Counted from the first letter of the stretch, positions 16,792 through 27,529 are shown. The stretch is 64,000 nt of DNA from Nocardioides silvaticus (GCF_003160695.1 NZ_QGDD01000003.1:62001-126000), one strand, 5' to 3'. Notes: a model not told the origin generated them from the letters alone. Made by a program: numbers and translations.

Positions 16792-16827
16792 CTGGGCGCC
16801 CAGGTGCTGGATCTTACCCGCTGGTAA
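16792..16827. promoter_or_regulatory. Two palindromes upstream of etfD
   Basis: CTGGGCGCCCAG (16792-16803) is a perfect 12-base palindrome; TTACC-CGCT-GGTAA (16814-16827) is a second dyad of the size bound by TetR-type regulators. Both lie 63-98 bases upstream of the etfD start on the minus strand, in a 118-base gap. Regulator unknown. Confidence 0.4.
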
Positions 16828-16847
16828 CCTCGGCTTCTGCGTGAGGA

Positions 16848-19373
16848 TCACCTCACCCGCACGACCTTGCCGGCCGGGTCGAGCTCGATCGTCACCATCA
16901 CCCGCGGGTCGCCCTCCGTCCGCGCGCAGATGCCGTAGCTGTCGCCGAGCCGCCGGAACGGCTGGCCCACCTTCCGCATCACCTGGACCGTCGTCATGCC
17001 GGGGTCCACGAGCCGGTTCACCGCGGCGACCGACTTGCGCAGGCGCGGGTTACGGCACGAGTCGGGCGCGATGCCGACGGCCCGCTCCCACATCTGCAGG
17101 TAGGCCTCGGCGCCGCGCGTCATGTCGTCACGGATCTGCCGACCCTGGCCGCGCCGCTGCGCGTCGGCGACCTTGCCGAGGTCCTGCACCCAGTCGGGGT
17201 AGAGGCCGTACTGCGCCACCCCGTCGCGGTTGATGTCCCAGACCCGCTTGCCGGCCGTCTGCCTCTTGATCTTTACGCCGTTGATGCCGCGGAACGGGTA
17301 GGTCACCGGGTTGGGGACGTCGACCCCGCGCGGGTTGCCCTGGGCTCCGAGGCCGTTGATGTCGGCGCCGAAGCCGATCCCCCAGTAGTAGCGGGGGTCC
17401 GCCCACTCCACGTGCTTGCGCCACTTGTCCACGAATCCGGTCGAGTCGCCGGCGTACGGCGTGATGAACCCGCCGGCCTCGTAGATCCGGGGGTAGGTGT
17501 CGGGCGTCGACCACGAGTGGCTCGAGATCACGCCTGGGTAGCCGAGCTTCTCGATGAGGTCCATCGAGGCCTTCCGCGCCTTCACGCTCATGTGGTCGGG
17601 GTCGAAGATCATCTGCCGCTCCGCCAGCGCCCGGATCAGGTGCTTGCCGAGGTCGGTCAGGCCACGCTTGTTGCAGTGGTCCGGCTCCGGATAGATCGGC
17701 AGCGCCGGCAGGTTCCCGCCGAACAGCTTGAGGATCGCGCCGAAGATCGCGTCCTGCTCGGGCAACGTCGGCAGCACCGTCTGGTTGTTGTCGTGGCTGA
17801 GGCCGTCCTCCGGCTCGCAGTGCTCCATCTGCCAGAAGGACAGGGTCTCCAGGAAGTTCGCGGTGTTGACGAGCAGGCCGACCTCACCGGGGTCGCCCGC
17901 GACCCCGGCCAGCGCGTTGTCGAACTTGTTGACCAGCTCCATCTGCCGGACGCCGAGCTCGTGCATCTCGTCGAGGTTCGCGTCGATCTCGGCAGTGGTG
18001 CAGGCGGGCACGTCCTTGCCGAGCACCACCTTGACCGTGCACCCGAACGGGATGCTGGTCTCGATGCCCATCACCACCGCCATCTTCCCGGCGTTGATGA
18101 CCTTCCGCGCCTCGAACGGCGTGCGCACGATCCGGTAGAAGCCCTTGCCCGGCCCGCCGAACTGGGCGTCGACGTAGTCCTGGAACTCGTACATGTCCCG
18201 TGCCTGCAGGCGGATCGAGTCCATGTCGTCGCAGGAGTTCCGCTTCAACGGATAGATCTGGCACAGCTTGTTGTTCTCGACGAGCAGGTTCACGAACAGC
18301 CGCTGCCCACCGCGCCAGGCCCGTTCGAGCCAGCGGTAGTAGGTGCCCTCGTGCGTCAGCGAGTTCGGCGCCGGCCAGTCCTTGAACGTGGGCCAGCCGA
18401 CGGGGTCGTGGGAGAAGCTGCCGGACAGGAACGACTCCAGGATCGCGCCCTTGCCCTGGGTCAGCTCGTGGTCCGGGCAGTCGACGAGCGCGTACGGCGC
18501 GCCGTACTCGTGCCACGGGCGACCGCAGTGCACCTTGCCGCCGAGGAACTCGAAAGCCATGCCGTGGGTGTGCGCGTCGACGTAGCCGCGCACCTCCTGG
18601 TACGACGTCACGCCACCGTGCGGATTGCCGACGATGTCGACGCCCGCCTCCGGGTACGGCGTGCAGCCGCCGGTCGCGTGCCGCAGCGCGAACGCGGTCG
18701 CACCGGACAGGGCGAACCGGTCGCCGCCGAGCGACTGGAACGTGAACCGGCTGCTCGCGTCCCGCCGGACCGTCCAGTCGGCGTCCTTGCTGGGCTCCGC
18801 CGCGACCGTCACCGAGCCGCGGCCCCCGGCCAGCACGCCGCCGCTGGTGTGCAGCAGGTAGCCGCCGAGGCGGGTCGCCTTGAAGTAGAGGCGCGCCGCC
18901 CGGGAGGCGGCGACGTCGGCCAGCGCGGCGCGGGAGCCGTCGAGCACGACGTACTCACCCGACGGCGCCTGCAGCGTGTAGCACCCTCCGGCCATCGCGT
19001 AGCGGGTCCGCGGCACCGCGGTGCGCTCCGGGTAGGCGCGCACCCGGACCAGCCTGGGGTCGGGCAGCGCCCGCTCCCGCGCGACGTACGACACCGAAGC
19101 GCGCCGTTCGGCCGCGGTGGTCGGGTCGACCGCGCCCTCCTCGAAGCCGGCGCGCGAGACGAGGTTCTTCGTGGCCGGGTCGTCGTGGCGGTGCGGCGGC
19201 GTGCCCGGCGGGTCGGTGTGGGGGACGCCGAGCGCGCCCTTGTCGAGCTCCGAGGCCGCTGCCAGGTCGACCGCCCGGCCGCTGCCGCCGTTCGGCACCG
19301 TGATCGCGGTGGCCACGACCACGGCCGCTCCGACGATGGCCAGTCCGACTCGCACCGAGTGCTTGCGTTCCAA
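16848..19373 (-). CDS. Secreted metal-dependent hydrolase, amidohydrolase/M19-like
   Basis: 841 residues. The N-terminus VGLAIVGAAVVVATAITVP is a signal or signal-anchor sequence. Residues about 100-260 hold a Tyr/Gly-rich domain. The C-terminal two thirds begin with VDAHTHGMAFEF, a metal-binding HxH, followed by MIFDPDHMSVKARKA and YPGVISSHSWS, which are the spacings of a TIM-barrel amidohydrolase or membrane-dipeptidase-like (M19) enzyme. Nine or more cysteines suggest extracytoplasmic folding. The start is TTG 19373 after AGGGG; GTG 19355 is possible. The substrate is unknown. Confidence 0.65.
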   Translation of the reverse strand: MERKHSVRVGLAIVGAAVVVATAITVPNGGSGRAVDLAAASELDKGALGVPHTDPPGTPPHRHDDPATKNLVSRAGFEEGAVDPTTAAERRASVSYVARERALPDPRLVRVRAYPERTAVPRTRYAMAGGCYTLQAPSGEYVVLDGSRAALADVAASRAARLYFKATRLGGYLLHTSGGVLAGGRGSVTVAAEPSKDADWTVRRDASSRFTFQSLGGDRFALSGATAFALRHATGGCTPYPEAGVDIVGNPHGGVTSYQEVRGYVDAHTHGMAFEFLGGKVHCGRPWHEYGAPYALVDCPDHELTQGKGAILESFLSGSFSHDPVGWPTFKDWPAPNSLTHEGTYYRWLERAWRGGQRLFVNLLVENNKLCQIYPLKRNSCDDMDSIRLQARDMYEFQDYVDAQFGGPGKGFYRIVRTPFEARKVINAGKMAVVMGIETSIPFGCTVKVVLGKDVPACTTAEIDANLDEMHELGVRQMELVNKFDNALAGVAGDPGEVGLLVNTANFLETLSFWQMEHCEPEDGLSHDNNQTVLPTLPEQDAIFGAILKLFGGNLPALPIYPEPDHCNKRGLTDLGKHLIRALAERQMIFDPDHMSVKARKASMDLIEKLGYPGVISSHSWSTPDTYPRIYEAGGFITPYAGDSTGFVDKWRKHVEWADPRYYWGIGFGADINGLGAQGNPRGVDVPNPVTYPFRGINGVKIKRQTAGKRVWDINRDGVAQYGLYPDWVQDLGKVADAQRRGQGRQIRDDMTRGAEAYLQMWERAVGIAPDSCRNPRLRKSVAAVNRLVDPGMTTVQVMRKVGQPFRRLGDSYGICARTEGDPRVMVTIELDPAGKVVRVR

Positions 19374-19515
19374 CGCCGACCCCTGTCATCCGCTCAGCCG
19401 CATAAGCGCCGTCGGCGGTCGCGTGACCACCGACACACCCTCAACGACGCACATCCTCCGAGGCGACGGCTAGTGGGTCAAGCGACCCAGATAAATCCCG
19501 GACCCCCGGACACGA

Positions 19516-19546
19516 CGAAGGCCGCCCCCACCGGGAGCGGCCTTCG
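19516..19546 (-). terminator. Hairpin terminator after the secreted protein at 19567
   Basis: Perfect 10-base stem CGAAGGCCGC (19516-19525) and GCGGCCTTCG (19537-19546) with an 11-base loop, 20 bases past the stop of the minus-strand gene. There is no T-run, as is common for actinobacterial terminators. Confidence 0.7.
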
Positions 19547-19566
19547 TGCGTTGCTGGATCGCTAGG

Positions 19567-20847
19567 TCAGCGGATCGCCTTCTTGACCTGCGCGCGGGCG
19601 ATGCCGAGGTCGATGACCGCGCCGGTGCCGTCGAGCAGCTTGACCCGCAGCGCGACCACCTCGAGGCCGCCACGGACCTTGCTCGTCACACCCTGCTCGA
19701 TGCTCAGCAGACCCGGGATGTCCAGGATCTCGCCCAGCGGCGGTAGCGTGATCTCCTCGCCGTTGACGACGATCTTCAAGGTCTCGGTGCCGTTGGAGTT
19801 CGTCACCAGCTTGCCGGGTCGACGCGAGACGTTGGCACGAGCCTTGATGCCCTCGATGGTGACGGCACCGCCGAGCAGGCTGATCTCGGCGATCGAGGCC
19901 TCGGCGTAGGCACGAGCGCGCCGGCGACCTGCCTGCACGCCGAAGACCTTCGCGTTCAAAGCGCCGACCGTCAGCAGGCCGGGGATGTCGAGACCGACCG
20001 TGCTCAGGCCCTTCTCCTCGCCTCCGGTGCCCTCGCAGGGCAGGTCCTTGCTCGGCGTGCGGCCGATGGTCAGGATCGGGTCGAGCACCTTGCCGCGAAG
20101 GCCGGCGGCGAAGCCGCTCATGATCGAGTTGACGACCTCGTTGGTCATCCGAGCGCGCGAGAGCGCGATCTTGACCTTGGTGTCGGTCGCCAGGATCTCG
20201 ACGAGCAGGGCCTGGGCGCGGGCGAAGATCATGCCCGGCTTCTTGGTCACCTTGGTCTCACCGAGGGTGATCCGGAGGATGCCCGGGATCTCGATCGGCT
20301 TGCCCAGGGTGGGGATGTCGAGGACGAGCGGCTCCTGGCCGGGCAGCGTCAGCACCAGGCCGGCGACCTTGGTGTCGACCTCGGAGTGGAAGCCCGTGGC
20401 GTTGTGCCAGACCTTGGCCCGCGAGGTGACGGCGCCGAGCGAGAGGCTGCCGAGTGCGGTCTCGAGGAGGGTGATGCCCGCGAGCTTGTGCTCGGAGATC
20501 GCCGAGACGGTCTTGCCCTTCTTGACGGTCTGGACCTTGGTGGTCAGCGCGTCGATCTCACCGAGACCGGGCAGCTCGACCTGGGCGACACCGTTGTTGC
20601 GGTCGAGGTTGGCGAGCGTCGTGCACGTGATGTGGGCGAAGCCGGTGGCCCCGGACGCGAGCGGGATCTGGCCGCCCTTGATCGCCGTGCCGTAACCCAT
20701 CGCGTGCAGGCCGAACTTGGTCGCGACCGGTGCCGCAGCGGCGGCCTTGGTCGGCACCACCGGTGCGGCGTGGGCGGGGCCGCCCGGAAGCAGGATCGCG
20801 GTGCTGACCATGGCCAGCAGGGCTCCCCGCAGGGCAAGTCGTCGCAT
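19567..20847 (-). CDS. Secreted protein of unknown function
   Basis: 426 residues from ATG 20847, which follows AAGGAG at a good distance. Signal peptide: RRLALRGALLAMVSTAILLP with cleavage after AHA. The mature protein is built of repeated beta strands with Gly/Leu/Ile patterns (LPGLGEIDALTTKVQ, DIPGLLTVGALNAKVFG, DIPGLLSIEQGVTSKVR): four related segments with the theme I-P-G-(I/L)-L, each followed by a strand ending in a Lys/Arg. It resembles actinobacterial secreted proteins sometimes labelled choice-of-anchor P, but this is tentative. Cell-surface or matrix location is inferred. Confidence 0.6.
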   Translation of the reverse strand: MRRLALRGALLAMVSTAILLPGGPAHAAPVVPTKAAAAAPVATKFGLHAMGYGTAIKGGQIPLASGATGFAHITCTTLANLDRNNGVAQVELPGLGEIDALTTKVQTVKKGKTVSAISEHKLAGITLLETALGSLSLGAVTSRAKVWHNATGFHSEVDTKVAGLVLTLPGQEPLVLDIPTLGKPIEIPGILRITLGETKVTKKPGMIFARAQALLVEILATDTKVKIALSRARMTNEVVNSIMSGFAAGLRGKVLDPILTIGRTPSKDLPCEGTGGEEKGLSTVGLDIPGLLTVGALNAKVFGVQAGRRRARAYAEASIAEISLLGGAVTIEGIKARANVSRRPGKLVTNSNGTETLKIVVNGEEITLPPLGEILDIPGLLSIEQGVTSKVRGGLEVVALRVKLLDGTGAVIDLGIARAQVKKAIR

Positions 20848-20916
20848 GACTGAGTACTCCTTCAAGACAGAGTGTGCGGCGCCCGCTCCCTCTGAGGGCC
20901 GCGAAAGGTAGGAGGA

Positions 20917-20947
20917 TCGTAACGTCTGGACCAGTGGCCTGTTACGA
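20917..20947. promoter_or_regulatory. Inverted repeat in divergent promoter
   Basis: TCGTAAC (20917-20923) and GTTACGA (20941-20947), 17 bases apart, lie between the divergent secreted-protein gene (start 20847) and M1 peptidase gene (start 21003). The right arm runs into an AT-rich stretch, AAAATAGATAACG, that may hold a promoter. Confidence 0.3.
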
Positions 20948-21002
20948 AAATAGATAACGTGGAATGGCGTGTCGGGAAACGGCCTCCGGGCATGATTTCT
21001 TG

Positions 21003-22496
21003 GTGAAGTTTCGTCCGGTCCGCGCTCTGGTGGCGGCTGTCCTCGTCCTGCTCCTGCTCGCGGCCTGCGGCGGCGCCGACCCCGACGAGAGCGAGGACGA
21101 CGCCGATCGTCGTACGACGCCCGCCGGCTCGGCCACCCCGGAGACCCCGGACGAGGACGGTCCGGACGCGCCCGACGACCTGTCCGGAGCGGTCAGCGAG
21201 ACGCGGGAGGACTCCGTCTACCCCGACTTCGGCGACCCGCTGGTCGACGCCCTCCACTACGACCTCTCGCTGGCCTGGACCCCGGAGGCCGACACCCTCG
21301 TCGCCACCGAGCGGCTGACGTTCCGGGCCACCGCGGACGCCGAGCGCGTGCAGCTCGACTTCGACGACGCGCTGGCGATCGACTCGCTCACGATCGACGG
21401 CGAGGACGCGACCTACGAGCGCACCGAGAAGGACCTGCTCGTCGACCACGCGGTCGCGGCCGACCAGCAGTACGTCCTCGAGCTGGCCTACAGCGGCACG
21501 CCCGAGTCCTACGACGCGCCGACCCAGCGGTCCGACTTCGCCGAGGGTGTCGGCTGGAACATCACCGACGAGCACGAGGTCTGGACGATCCAGGAGCCCT
21601 ACGGCGCCTTCACGTGGTACGCCACCAACGACCAGCCCGCCGACAAGGCCTACTACGACTTCACGCTGACCGTCCCCGCGCCGTGGACCGGCATCGCCAA
21701 CGGGGAGCTGACCGACACCACCGAGACCGACGGCCTGCGCACCACGACCTGGCACCTGGCCGAGCCGGCGGCGTCGTACCTGGTGACGGTGGCGTTCGCC
21801 GACTACACCCCCATCGAGCTGGAGTCCTCCTCCGGCGTGCCGATCACGATCTGGGGACCGACCGACGACCCCGCCGCGATCGGCGAGACCGAGTACGCCC
21901 CGGAGGCGATGGACTGGCTCGAGCAATACCTCGGCCCCTACCCCTTCGACACCTTCGGGATCCTCGTCTACGACGGCAGCAGCGGCATGGAGACGCAGAC
22001 GATGGTGACGTTGGGAGCGACGGAGTACTCCACCTCCCGGGAGGTCGTGGTCCACGAGCTCGCGCACCACTGGTACGGCGACACCGTCACCCCCTCCGAC
22101 TGGATCGACGTGTGGATGAACGAGGGCATGGCGATGTACCTCCAAGGCATGTGGGAGGCCGAGGACGAGGGCATCACCGTCGAGGAGAAGATGGACAGCT
22201 GGGCGGAGTTCGAGGACGAGGAGCGTGCGTACGCCGGCCCGCCGGCCGACTACGACCCGACCAACTTCGGCTCCGGCAACATCTACTTCGGCCCGGCGCT
22301 GATGTGGCACGAGCTGCGCGAGCGGGTCGGCGACGACGTGTTCTTCGCGCTGCTGGAGGACTGGCCGGCCGACCAGGAGAACGGCAACGCGGACCGCGCG
22401 GAGTACGAGGCGTTCATCGAGCGGGAGACCGGCGAGGAGCTCACGGCGTTCTTCGACGACTGGCTGCTGGGCGAGCGGACGCCGCCGCGCGAATGA
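21003..22496 (+). CDS. M1-family metallopeptidase lipoprotein
   Basis: 497 residues from GTG 21003, chosen because it places a proper lipoprotein signal at the N-terminus (FRPVRALVAAVLVLLLLAAC, lipobox LAAC). The aminopeptidase-N-like N-domain (VDALHYDLSLAWTPEADT) precedes the catalytic zinc site HELAHHWYGD near 351 with the third ligand in WMNEGMAMYLQ near 370. It is about half the length of full aminopeptidase N and lacks the long C-terminal helical domain, as usual for actinobacterial secreted M1 enzymes. Peptide hydrolysis at the outer face of the membrane is expected. Confidence 0.9.
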   Translation: MKFRPVRALVAAVLVLLLLAACGGADPDESEDDADRRTTPAGSATPETPDEDGPDAPDDLSGAVSETREDSVYPDFGDPLVDALHYDLSLAWTPEADTLVATERLTFRATADAERVQLDFDDALAIDSLTIDGEDATYERTEKDLLVDHAVAADQQYVLELAYSGTPESYDAPTQRSDFAEGVGWNITDEHEVWTIQEPYGAFTWYATNDQPADKAYYDFTLTVPAPWTGIANGELTDTTETDGLRTTTWHLAEPAASYLVTVAFADYTPIELESSSGVPITIWGPTDDPAAIGETEYAPEAMDWLEQYLGPYPFDTFGILVYDGSSGMETQTMVTLGATEYSTSREVVVHELAHHWYGDTVTPSDWIDVWMNEGMAMYLQGMWEAEDEGITVEEKMDSWAEFEDEERAYAGPPADYDPTNFGSGNIYFGPALMWHELRERVGDDVFFALLEDWPADQENGNADRAEYEAFIERETGEELTAFFDDWLLGERTPPRE

Positions 22497-22521
22497 CCCG
22501 ATCTGACCAGTGACGCAGCGG

Positions 22522-22535
22522 TAGAACAGGTTCTA
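22522..22535. promoter_or_regulatory. KstR-like box overlapping a -10 element
   Basis: TAGAACAGGTTCTA fits TnnAACnnGTTnnA. Its right arm runs into TACACT (22534-22539), a good -10 hexamer that would start transcription at the ATG (22546), making the mRNA leaderless and the site ideal for repression. Confidence 0.7.
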
Positions 22536-22545
22536 CACTCCGCGG

Positions 22546-24075
22546 ATGCGCATGCTCCCTGCGCGGGTCGCCGGCGTGGTGGCGGCCTTCGCGCTCCTGG
22601 TCGGCCCGCTGACGCCCGCGGCCGAGGCGGACGCCGTGCTGCCGCCGCTCCCGCCGATCCCGGCCGTCCCGCTGCTGCCGATCCCCTCGCTGCCGACCGA
22701 CCTGCTGGTGCCGAAGTTCATCGGCTCCGAGGCGACCCCGCAGCCGCTGGCCGCGCCGCCGGTGCCGCAGCACCCGTTCCTGTCGGCCAACGGCACGAGC
22801 AGCATGCACAACGACGCCTACAGCACCGACGCGTACGACGTCAGCGGGCCGGTCGGTCACAAGCTGACCGTCCGTTCGCGCAGCTACGGCGTCCGCGAGT
22901 GCGCCACCATCGCGTTCGACTCCCAGGACCGGATCGTCGGTCTGTGCGGCGGTCTCGAGGGCTTCACGATGATGGTGATCGACCCGGTCACCCTCAACGT
23001 GATCGACGAGGAGCGCATCTCCGCGCGTGACGTCACCACCGGCGCGAACCCGCTGACCGACATCTGCGGTGGCACCTACTTCTTCCTCGACCCGAACGAC
23101 CACGCGTTCGCGACCACCACCGACCTCGGCATCGCCGAGGTCGAGGTCGGTGCGACCGGCAGGCTGGAGCGGCTGCGCGACTGGTCGATGGCGTCGTACC
23201 TCCCCGACGGCGACTGCCTCGTCGCCACCGGCGTCGACTGGTCCGGTCGGCTGTGGTGGTTCAGCCAGCAGGGGGTCGTCGGCACGCTCGACCGCGCCAC
23301 CGGCGCCGTACAGACCGTGCAGCTGCCCGACGGCGAGGGCATCTTCAACTCGATCTCCGCCGACGAGACCGGAGGCATGTACCTCGTAACCACCCATGCG
23401 ACGTACCGGATGGACGCCACGCCCGCCGGTGCGCCCGAGGTGAGCTGGCGGATCCCCTACGACCGCGGCACCACCACCAAGCCGGGCATGCTCTCGCAGG
23501 GCTCCGGCACCTCCCCGACCCTCATCGGCGACCGGTGGATCGCGATCGCCGACAACGCCGAACCGCGCAGCAACGTGATCGTCTACGACCGCCGCCTCGG
23601 CGTCCCCGACCGCCTCCACTGCCAGGTCCCCGTGCTCACCGCGGGGGCCAGCACCACCGAGAACAGCCTGGTCGCTGCCGGGGAGTCGCTGATCATCGAG
23701 AACAACTACGGCTACAGCGGGGTGCAGGCGACCCTGCTCGGCAGGTCGACGACGCCCGGTCTGGCGCGGGTGATGATCGACCCCGACGGCTGCCACGTCG
23801 CCTGGACCAACGACGACGTCATCGCCCCGTCCTCCGTCGCCAAGGCCTCCCTCGGCAACGGCCTCCTCTACGCCTACACGAAACCGGCCCGCAAGGACCT
23901 CATCGACGCCTGGTACGTGACCGCCATCGACATCCGCACCGGCGAGGTCGCCTGGAGCCGCCTCACCGGCACCGGCATCCAGTGGAACAACCACTACGCC
24001 TCGATCTACCTCGGCCCCGACGGCGCGTTGTACGTCGCCACCGTCGCCGGCCTGATCCGCCTCGCCGACGGGTGA
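22546..24075 (+). CDS. Secreted beta-propeller-like (PQQ/quinoprotein-type) protein
   Basis: 509 residues. Signal peptide MLPARVAGVVAAFALLVGPL with AEA cleavage, then a proline-rich segment to about residue 75. The rest is repeated beta structure with Trp- and Asp-rich blades (GLEGFTMMVIDPVTLNVID, GRLWWFSQQGVVGTLDRATG, AIDIRTGEVAWSRLTG); the last resembles a PQQ-type Trp-docking repeat. Enzyme or binding function is unknown. A KstR-like box ends 10 bases before the start codon, suggesting expression during growth on sterols, which is unusual for a secreted propeller. Confidence 0.65.
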   Translation: MRMLPARVAGVVAAFALLVGPLTPAAEADAVLPPLPPIPAVPLLPIPSLPTDLLVPKFIGSEATPQPLAAPPVPQHPFLSANGTSSMHNDAYSTDAYDVSGPVGHKLTVRSRSYGVRECATIAFDSQDRIVGLCGGLEGFTMMVIDPVTLNVIDEERISARDVTTGANPLTDICGGTYFFLDPNDHAFATTTDLGIAEVEVGATGRLERLRDWSMASYLPDGDCLVATGVDWSGRLWWFSQQGVVGTLDRATGAVQTVQLPDGEGIFNSISADETGGMYLVTTHATYRMDATPAGAPEVSWRIPYDRGTTTKPGMLSQGSGTSPTLIGDRWIAIADNAEPRSNVIVYDRRLGVPDRLHCQVPVLTAGASTTENSLVAAGESLIIENNYGYSGVQATLLGRSTTPGLARVMIDPDGCHVAWTNDDVIAPSSVAKASLGNGLLYAYTKPARKDLIDAWYVTAIDIRTGEVAWSRLTGTGIQWNNHYASIYLGPDGALYVATVAGLIRLADG

Positions 24076-24513
24076 GGGGTCGGTCGTCGCATAGCCCTCG
24101 CCCCGCGGTCATTGGTCGTCGAGTAGCCCCGAGCGCTCTGCGCGAGGCGCGTATCGAGACGCCGCCGGCCGACCGCTACCCGGCGAGACGCGTCTCGGTA
24201 CGCCCTCGCCACCACCGGTCGTCGAGTAGTCCGAGCCGCTAGGCGAGGACGTATCGAGACGCCGCAAGCTGCCTGCGGCCTTGGGGCCATGGGTGGTAGC
24301 GCTACAGACGAATTGCATGGCTGGGCGCCGTCGTTGGTTGCGGGGCTGTGCCCCCTAGCCCTGCGCCGGTGACGGGAGGCCTGAGGTGCTCCCTGTGGTT
24401 GCGGCAGAGACCTGGCACCACCATTCGTCCACAAACAGTCCGTGGAGAATCCCTGTCCACAGGCGGGTCCTGCGCACTTCGTAGTGTCGGTGGTCCCATG
24501 TTGAATAGGTGTC
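24076..24513. other. 438-base gene-free stretch with dispersed repeats
   Basis: Holds a cluster of family B repeats (24081-24262), a small palindrome GTAGCGCTAC (24296-24305) and the upstream region of the DUF222/HNH gene. No coding sequence of convincing composition was seen between 24263 and 24513. Confidence 0.6.
24081..24262. repeat. Dispersed repeat cluster, family B
   Basis: Clear copies at 24114-24161 and 24217-24262 both begin GGTCGTCGAGTAG and end GTATCGAGACG or GTATCGAGACGC; a decayed copy begins at 24081 and an inverted partial copy (GCGTCTCGGTACGCC) is near 24189-24203. The cluster separates the propeller gene from the DUF222/HNH gene. Confidence 0.7.
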
Positions 24514-25863
24514 ATGGATCTCGGGACCGCACCGCTCTTCGACCTCCCCGCCCCGCTGGGCGCAGAGGCCGAGGAGGCGCTGGCGCCGGTCGTGCTGACG
24601 CGGTCCCAGGAGCTGCTGTCCGAGATCCGTCGCGACGAGCAGGTCATCCGCGACCGTGAGATCGCCAAGATCCGCCACATCGCCGAATGGGCGCTCGAGC
24701 ACGTGGTCGACGACGAGGCCGATGCCGCCACGCTGACCGAGCGTGGCCTGGACACCGGTCTCCCGGTCGCCGGCCCCGGCGCACCCCTGGTCAGCGACTT
24801 CGCGGTCATGGAGCTCTCCGCGCTCCTCGGCCGCTCCATCGATTCGGGCCGTTCCTACGTCGGCCAGGTCGTCGAGCTTGCCCACCGTCTCCCGAAGACC
24901 TGGACCCGAGTGCTCGAGGGTGCCGTGCCGGTCTGGAAAGCGCTCCGGATCGCCGACCACACCCGGTCCCTGTGCCAGGAAGCTGCTGGGTTCGTGGACC
25001 GCCAGCTCGCCCTCAGCGCACAGGGCTGCACCTGGACCCAGCTCGACCGACTCATCGAAGAAGCCCTCGTCCGGTTCGCCCCCGAGACCGCCGAAGAGAA
25101 GCGCCGGCAGGCTCTGGATCACCGCCACGTCGACACCGGCCTCGACCACGTCGGGGTCGACGGCACCGCGAACGTCTCCGCGACCCTCGACATCGCCGAT
25201 GCGATCGACCTGGAGAACGCCCTCTCCCGCCGGGCCACGTTCCTCGGCCAGATGGGTGATGAGGACTCTCTCGACGTCCGCCGCGCCAAGGCACTCGGTG
25301 AGATCGCCCGCGAGGACCTGATGCTCGACCTGCACGTCGTCGACCCCGACACCGGGGAGATCACCAGGACCGTCCCCGGCCGCAAGACCGAGCTCGTCCT
25401 CCACCTGAGTGCGAACGACCAGGCCGTCGGCCGCCTCGGGAACACCCAGACCCCGATCAGCCCCGAGCAGATCAAGACCTGGCTCAACCTCCCGGGCACC
25501 ACCGTCCTCGTCAGGCCGGTCGTCGACCTGGCCGGCTGCCAGCCCGTCGACTCCTACGAGATCCCCGACCGTCTCCGCCGCCAGGTGACCGAACGCGACC
25601 ACCACTGCGTCTTCCCCCACTGCACGAAACCAGCAGCATCCTGCGACCTCGACCACGTCGACCCGCATGGTGAGGGTGGATCGACCTGTCCGTGCAACCT
25701 CGCCCCGTTGTGTCGAGGCCATCACCGGATGAAGACCGCCGACCGAGCGTCGTACCGGATGCTGCACCCCGGGACCTACCACTGGACCCTCGACTCCGGA
25801 ACCTACCTCGTCGATCCGACCGGCACCCACCAGCTCACCGGCACCAGCCCGCCCGAGCGATAG
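24514..25863 (+). CDS. DUF222 / HNH endonuclease-signature protein (13E12-like)
   Basis: 449 residues. The N-terminal two thirds match the helical DUF222 domain (LTRSQELLSEIRRDEQ, VIDLENALSRRA-type region near 225-240). The C-terminal HNH motif is CVFPHCTKPAASCDLDHVD followed by NLAPLCRGHHRMKT near 360-405, with paired cysteines for a structural zinc. These genes are multicopy in many actinomycetes (REP13E12-related in mycobacteria) and their role is unsettled. The surrounding family B repeats on both sides (24081-24262 and 25920-26033) fit a mobile or recombination-prone locus. Confidence 0.88.
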   Translation: MDLGTAPLFDLPAPLGAEAEEALAPVVLTRSQELLSEIRRDEQVIRDREIAKIRHIAEWALEHVVDDEADAATLTERGLDTGLPVAGPGAPLVSDFAVMELSALLGRSIDSGRSYVGQVVELAHRLPKTWTRVLEGAVPVWKALRIADHTRSLCQEAAGFVDRQLALSAQGCTWTQLDRLIEEALVRFAPETAEEKRRQALDHRHVDTGLDHVGVDGTANVSATLDIADAIDLENALSRRATFLGQMGDEDSLDVRRAKALGEIAREDLMLDLHVVDPDTGEITRTVPGRKTELVLHLSANDQAVGRLGNTQTPISPEQIKTWLNLPGTTVLVRPVVDLAGCQPVDSYEIPDRLRRQVTERDHHCVFPHCTKPAASCDLDHVDPHGEGGSTCPCNLAPLCRGHHRMKTADRASYRMLHPGTYHWTLDSGTYLVDPTGTHQLTGTSPPER

Positions 25864-25878
25864 CTGCCCCGCCCCGAA

Positions 25879-25895
25879 CCCCGCCACTGGCGGGG
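25879..25895 (+). terminator. Short hairpin terminator after the DUF222/HNH gene
   Basis: CCCCGCC-ACT-GGCGGGG, a perfect 7-base stem with a 3-base loop, 15 bases past the stop codon. Confidence 0.65.
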
Positions 25896-25919
25896 CCATC
25901 GGCATGCGCACGGGTCATC

Positions 25920-26033
25920 GCCCGTCGAGTAGCGCCGCGCGCCCTGCGCGCCCCGGTCGTCGAGTAGCACCGAGCGCCGTGGGCGACCCCTCGGTCGTCG
26001 AGTAGCGCCGAGCGCGGGCTCCTCGACGACCGA
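25920..26033. repeat. Dispersed repeat cluster, family B (partial copies)
   Basis: Three tandem partial copies beginning GTCGAGTAGC at about 25923, 25959 and 25997, each followed by a CCGAGCGC-like block; the last is followed by the inverted end CTCGACGACCG. The cluster lies between the convergent HNH and kinase genes. Confidence 0.6.
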
Positions 26034-26059
26034 AGCGCGGGCTGGTCGACATTCGGGCG

Positions 26060-27529
<1,470 letters not shown>

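Noticed and set aside
13535..17233. Long open frame on the plus strand opposite the EtfD-like and secreted hydrolase genes
   Set aside because: It has Arg/Leu/Gly-rich composition without domains and mirrors the codon bias of the minus-strand genes; a typical high-GC shadow frame.
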